Source of the DNA: Antennarius striatus
Taxonomy: Eukaryota; Chordata; Actinopteri; Lophiiformes; Antennariidae
DNA length: 64,000 bases
Reading direction: 5' to 3'
Assembly (NCBI RefSeq): GCF_040054535.1
Contig: NC_090798.1
Location: forward strand, 3,512,001 to 3,576,000
Each line of letters opens with the position of its first letter. Position 1 is the first letter of the stretch. The position numbers and the translations under genes are program-made. Below are positions 54,964 through 64,000 of the stretch, in pieces. The notes beneath the pieces were generated by a model. The model made no database searches. It had not been told where the DNA came from and saw only the letters and a program-made list of their open reading frames with translations.

Positions 54964-54969
54964 AATAAA
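54964..54969 (+). terminator. candidate leap2 polyadenylation signal
   Basis: AATAAA 616 bp after the stop; a second AATAAA is at 55060-55065. Which one is used is unknown. Confidence 0.4.
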
Positions 54970-55735
54970 TCCAGCACATGCACATGGATTATGATGTCAC
55001 ATTGTTATTTTATTTATTTGCTATTAAATGTACTTATTCTCATGTATTTGTTCTAGAATAATAAATTACCCCTCATTGTTTTTCTGGCACCAGGAACCAA
55101 TTTTGTTTCACAATCTTGTTTTTTTTTTTTGTTGTTTGCACATTATTGATAAGCGGTGACCAGTTTCGCTTTGACTTTACTTCATGTGCAGAGCAGGTGT
55201 CTGCTGATATTTTGAATGCTCAGCATGTTTGATTGATATTTGAACAGGACTGCACTTTTAAACCCAAATGATCTTTGTACTGTCTGCTCTCTTCTCTATG
55301 TACTGTACTGCTTGCATTGTCGCATGTAGAAAAAATATTAAATCTTTTAAAGAACTTAACCTGTCTTAAAGCACACAAAGGATTTTATGAACTCCCTTAT
55401 TTTTACATATGTCCCATGTTAGGGACATAAAGGATACTCGATGTTTGTCCAAACCAACTGTACACAAAACGTAAAGTAGGTCATGATCATTGTTTTGACC
55501 TTTCCTCTGATTTCATGTTTATTTTGGGAACTTTTGGGGGTTTGGTTTTTTTTCACTTGTGTGTTTTTCTCAGTTTTGGTTTACAAAAGGGTGGAAAAAA
55601 TAGCCTGAAATGTCCCTCGTGACACGACAACTAATGCCATCCAACTAAAACCAATCCAACTTTCCGAACAGTTTCTTGGTAATCCAACAAGTGATTTATG
55701 CCCAAGTAACAAACAAACAAGCAGGAAAACAATTA

Positions 55736-55903
55736 CAGCATTTTCCGCACTATAAGGCGCAACTAAAAGCCTTTAATTTTCTCATAAACTGACAGTGCAC
55801 CTTATAATCCCGTGCGTTTTATATATGAAAAACATTTTAGAATAGGTCATTCACTGAAAGTGCGCCTTATAGTCCAGTGCGTCTTATAGTTGGGAAAATA
55901 CTG
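55736..55903. mobile_element. MITE, Tc1/mariner-like (168 bp)
   Basis: Terminal inverted repeats: CAGCATTTTCCGCACTATAA at the left, and at the right the complement of CAGTATTTTCCCAACTATAA. Both are flanked by TA (55734-55735 and 55904-55905), the Tc1/mariner target duplication. Internal GCGCCTTATA motifs repeat in both orientations. No coding capacity. Confidence 0.75.
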
Positions 55904-57009
55904 TATACATTCTATATATTTTCAGTTAAATTTACCGAATTGTCCTTTTTGCTGTTGCCTCTTCTGTCATTTTGACCGTTCTGTTTGGCCTCGTCGTATC
56001 AGACAAACCATAATCATGAGAAAACAAACTGTATCTAACTGGAAACTGTCCCGCAGACGAAGGCGCCTCACGTCCGCTACAGTTTAATTATTATATTGAA
56101 CAAATTATAGCACTGAGGATAAGTTGGCATCGCCAGCTGCACTTACTGTATGTTTTAACCCCATTGGCCAACAGAGCTGCTAATGACAACATCTGTTTGT
56201 TTTTTGTTCTCTTAATAGCTGTAAATTCATCCTTATTGAATAAAACTGACTGTTTATGAATTGAGCGTGTTGTTTTTGTCAGTCTGAGATCCAGGTCATT
56301 CATTACCATGTTTTCAGGCCCCCCCAGTCGTCTGCCGCCGTATGTTTGCTCTCACATGTTCTCCACGTTGGTTTCTGACCCCGGTCGTGCATTTTTGTCT
56401 GAAAACTTTGGACTAATCATTAAATTTCAAAGTTTAACACATATTTACTTCCTCTGACTTTTTCCTGAGCATTATCTCGTCTAAACTTTTGACATGAGCG
56501 TCTTCTATTGATTTTATTTGTAAGTATAAGATACTGTATTTCAGTCATGCTACCTCCCAAACTATTAAATGTATTGTTTCAGATAACATTAGAGTAAATA
56601 TATTTTGTTGGAACCTGACTGCACTTAATGCAACATGGTAAACTTTCTATCTGCTAAACAACGGTATGCTGACTTTATCATGCATACATTAGCATTTTAG
56701 CATTATACTCAAACCACAGTTTTTGGTAATTAAAAATTGCTTTAAAAGATAGATAAACAACTTTTTTTTAGCTTTAATTTAAACTTTAACTTAAATTCAT
56801 GAATCAAAATTAGTAAAATTATCAATTTGAAAGTTTCATCCAAAAAATAAAAATTACAAAATAGCTGAGTTTTTTTTTAGAAATGACATTGGAAAGAGTT
56901 CACGTATGACATGTCAATGGAATCGTTACAGTAATATTGCTGCAAAAGCAGATAACATGTAATATATCATCCATCTATTTTGTTGTAGATGAAACATCCG
57001 TAATTGTTT

Positions 57010-57120
57010 CGTCTAGTCGCTTATCCACCATATGGGTCACGGGTCTACTGACGCCTAACTACAAATGAGAGACAGGGTACACCCCTCGATCTGTCGCCAG
57101 CTCCTGGCAGGGCCACATGA
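57010..57120 (+). repeat. degenerate interspersed repeat fragment
   Basis: GTCGCTTATCCACCATATGG, GGGTCACGGG, GAGACAGGGTACACCC and GTCGCCAGCTCCTGGCAGGG resemble a common fish dispersed repeat remembered as '...CTTATCCA...GGGTCGCGGG...TACACCCTGG...GTCGCCAG'. Family not identified. Confidence 0.5.
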
Positions 57121-58983
57121 AAAGACACCATGTTGTCCCACATAAAAATATGAATTCAATAAATCAGTCAGTGCACAGAGACAACACTGACATCTTCTGG
57201 ATTGAAGTACTGTTGTTTCTGTCCCTGGATTTGTATTGGCAAGAATCTGAGCTACAAAAGATCCACGAGATTGTATGAGATCAGTTGCAAATGAAAATAT
57301 TAAGTTGTGTACCTCATTAGAAGAAATTCTGTGCATTTAAAGAGAATTTTTTCAATTCATAAAGCATGTCATTCTGTTTTGGTGTATCTTCATATGCTGA
57401 AAAATGTTTATTAAAAATGAATTTAAGGTGAAGATTTTGCGTTTGCATGTACATGAAAAAAAGGTTTCCACTGATGAAAACTATGATGTGATTCAAAGTT
57501 CTGGTCACATGAAAACCAGATTATAAGACAAAATTCTCAAATGAAAATAGATCACATGACACAATACAGTACATCAGTTTTTATTACAGAAGTAGTTTCA
57601 CAAGTGTCCACACATCCCAGTTTAAAACATATTTTATAGTATTAGTTTCATTTACTTCTTTCATTATTTCCCATCTTATATTTCTCTCATAGAAATTTGT
57701 TTGAGGCACACAGTCAACGGCAAAACGGGAAAGCATAAAACAAAAGGTGTGAGGAAATATTTCAACAAAACAACTCAAACAAAATTATTTTAGTCACAGT
57801 AAATTCATGAATTTCTATTTTAAGCTTAAATCACTGCATTCAAAGTCATTCCATTGCATTTAATTGGAATCAAATCAACAAAATAAAAATATTTCTTATC
57901 ACTACACAATTATGTCTGCTTTTTTATACAAAGTTTAAAATAAAATAACACTTTAAACATAATTATAAGTGCAACAACATTAAAGGCACCAAAGAACCAG
58001 ACCTGCATTTTTTTAAGACAGTTAATAACCGTTTATCAAGTATAGAATACACACTCAACAGATGATCTTATGTGTGATATTATGTTATACATCATAAAAT
58101 AATGACGGATTGGATGTAAAATGAGGTTTAGTGGTTTAGCACAACACAATTAATCAGAACCAGAATTGTTCAAATGTAAAACTTCACGCTGAAGCTATAA
58201 AGTCAACAATGATTTTGTTTTTAAGTTATAGAAATGACTTGGTGTGAATTATGACAGCTGATCATGTCACTCAGCCGCAACCCTTAAAATTACTTTTGTT
58301 GTGAAGAGAGAAAAATATTGTAAAAAAAACAAACCAAAAACACTTGTAGCGATTAAATAGTCTGAGAAAATTTCTGAGAAAAATACTCAGAAAAATTTAA
58401 ATATGTGATGTAAAGCTCAGATTTTTCCTAGAATCACAAAATATTAGAATTCTTTCTTGTAAATTTCTTAATTCACGGCCCCAACACTCCCGTAAATTAA
58501 TTTCCACTGATCAAAATAATTTCATTTCTTTTCAGTTTAAATAAATCTGAATGAGAGAGGAATCACCTACAAAAAACAAAAGCAAAAAGTGATCTGCACC
58601 TACTGTGTATCCTGGAGTTCCCTCATATTGAACACACACTTTGCATTATTTTAAGTCAAAAAATGGGTTGTTACTGGCCAATTAGATGTGTTTATTGGCT
58701 GGTTAATCCACGTTAACTCCGTCAATCAAAACGAAGTTTAGAGCTACAAAAATAAAGCACCTTCAGTCATTTCAATATTCTATGAAAATATTCATTAATT
58801 TGTCGTTAAAAATATATTTCAGCATACATAAAACATACTATAACACCTTGTTTCTATCATGCTGAGCACACATGGCAACAAGATGCACCAGATTCCAATC
58901 TGTTAAATTGACGGCAGCAAATTACCACAACTTTTGCTTTACTCTTACAAGTGATTCCACCCCTGCTCTGTTTCCACAGCCCT

Positions 58984-63866
<4,883 letters not shown>

Positions 63867-64000
63867 CTGGAGAAGACAGAGGTAGAGAGAGGAAGGGTTG
63901 TGGGTTAGGAAACAGAAAGGAAAATTGAAATGGAATGATTCTAAAACAAATACTTCTGTAGAGTCACGTTGATACTTCAAATCTCCCTGCATTGACTGAT

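Larger units (their letters stand above)
54349..58983. other. leap2-phka2 convergent spacer
   Basis: 4.6 kb holding both 3' UTRs, the MITE at 55736-55903, a repeat fragment near 57010 and AT-rich unique DNA. A minus-strand AATAAA (TTTATT at 57580-57585) could end phka2 transcripts. No further gene is recognised. Confidence 0.7.

Overview
The window is vertebrate nuclear DNA, almost certainly from a ray-finned fish. It has GT-AG introns, very dense (CA)n/(TG)n microsatellites, fish-type SINE/MITE debris, and proteins that read as teleost orthologues of vertebrate genes. The species cannot be named from the sequence. I recognise four protein-coding genes and found no rRNA, tRNA or CRISPR.

Layout. 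(1) 131-43413, minus strand: shroom4, encoding a PDZ/ASD2 cytoskeletal scaffold. Eight coding exons are visible, running from the start codon at 43413 to the beginning of the ASD2 domain. The last ASD2 exons lie beyond the left edge. Introns 1 and 2 (16 kb and 13.8 kb) hold most of the microsatellites. (2) 45643-47661, plus strand: bmp15, the oocyte TGF-beta ligand, in two exons, head to head with shroom4 across about 2.2 kb. (3) 53174-54348, plus strand: leap2, the liver-expressed antimicrobial peptide 2 precursor, in three exons with a TATA box. (4) 58984-63866, minus strand: the 3' part of phka2, the phosphorylase kinase alpha regulatory subunit. Thirteen well supported coding exons are visible; the gene runs off the right edge and faces leap2 tail to tail.

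Most notable points. phka2 contains three tandem 36-nt mini-exons (61642-61607, 61351-61316, 60853-60818), all phase 0-0. They encode near-identical 12-residue cassettes sharing R-L-S-L-T-D-P. They sit where mammalian alpha subunits carry their regulatory phosphoserine loop, and two of the three splice donors run directly into an (ATG)n microsatellite. A fourth possible 30-nt mini-exon lies at 60526-60497. The order shroom4-bmp15-leap2 mirrors the human 5q31 cluster SHROOM1-GDF9-LEAP2, which suggests an ancient duplicated block retained more completely here than on the mammalian X. The bmp15 cleavage site is a run of six identical CGC codons. shroom4 has a proline-rich insert after the PDZ domain and a roughly 105-residue E/R/K-rich helix.

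The four genes do not form a pathway. Their linkage is syntenic. Exon borders were set by hand from splice consensus, reading phase and remembered human protein sequences, without transcripts.
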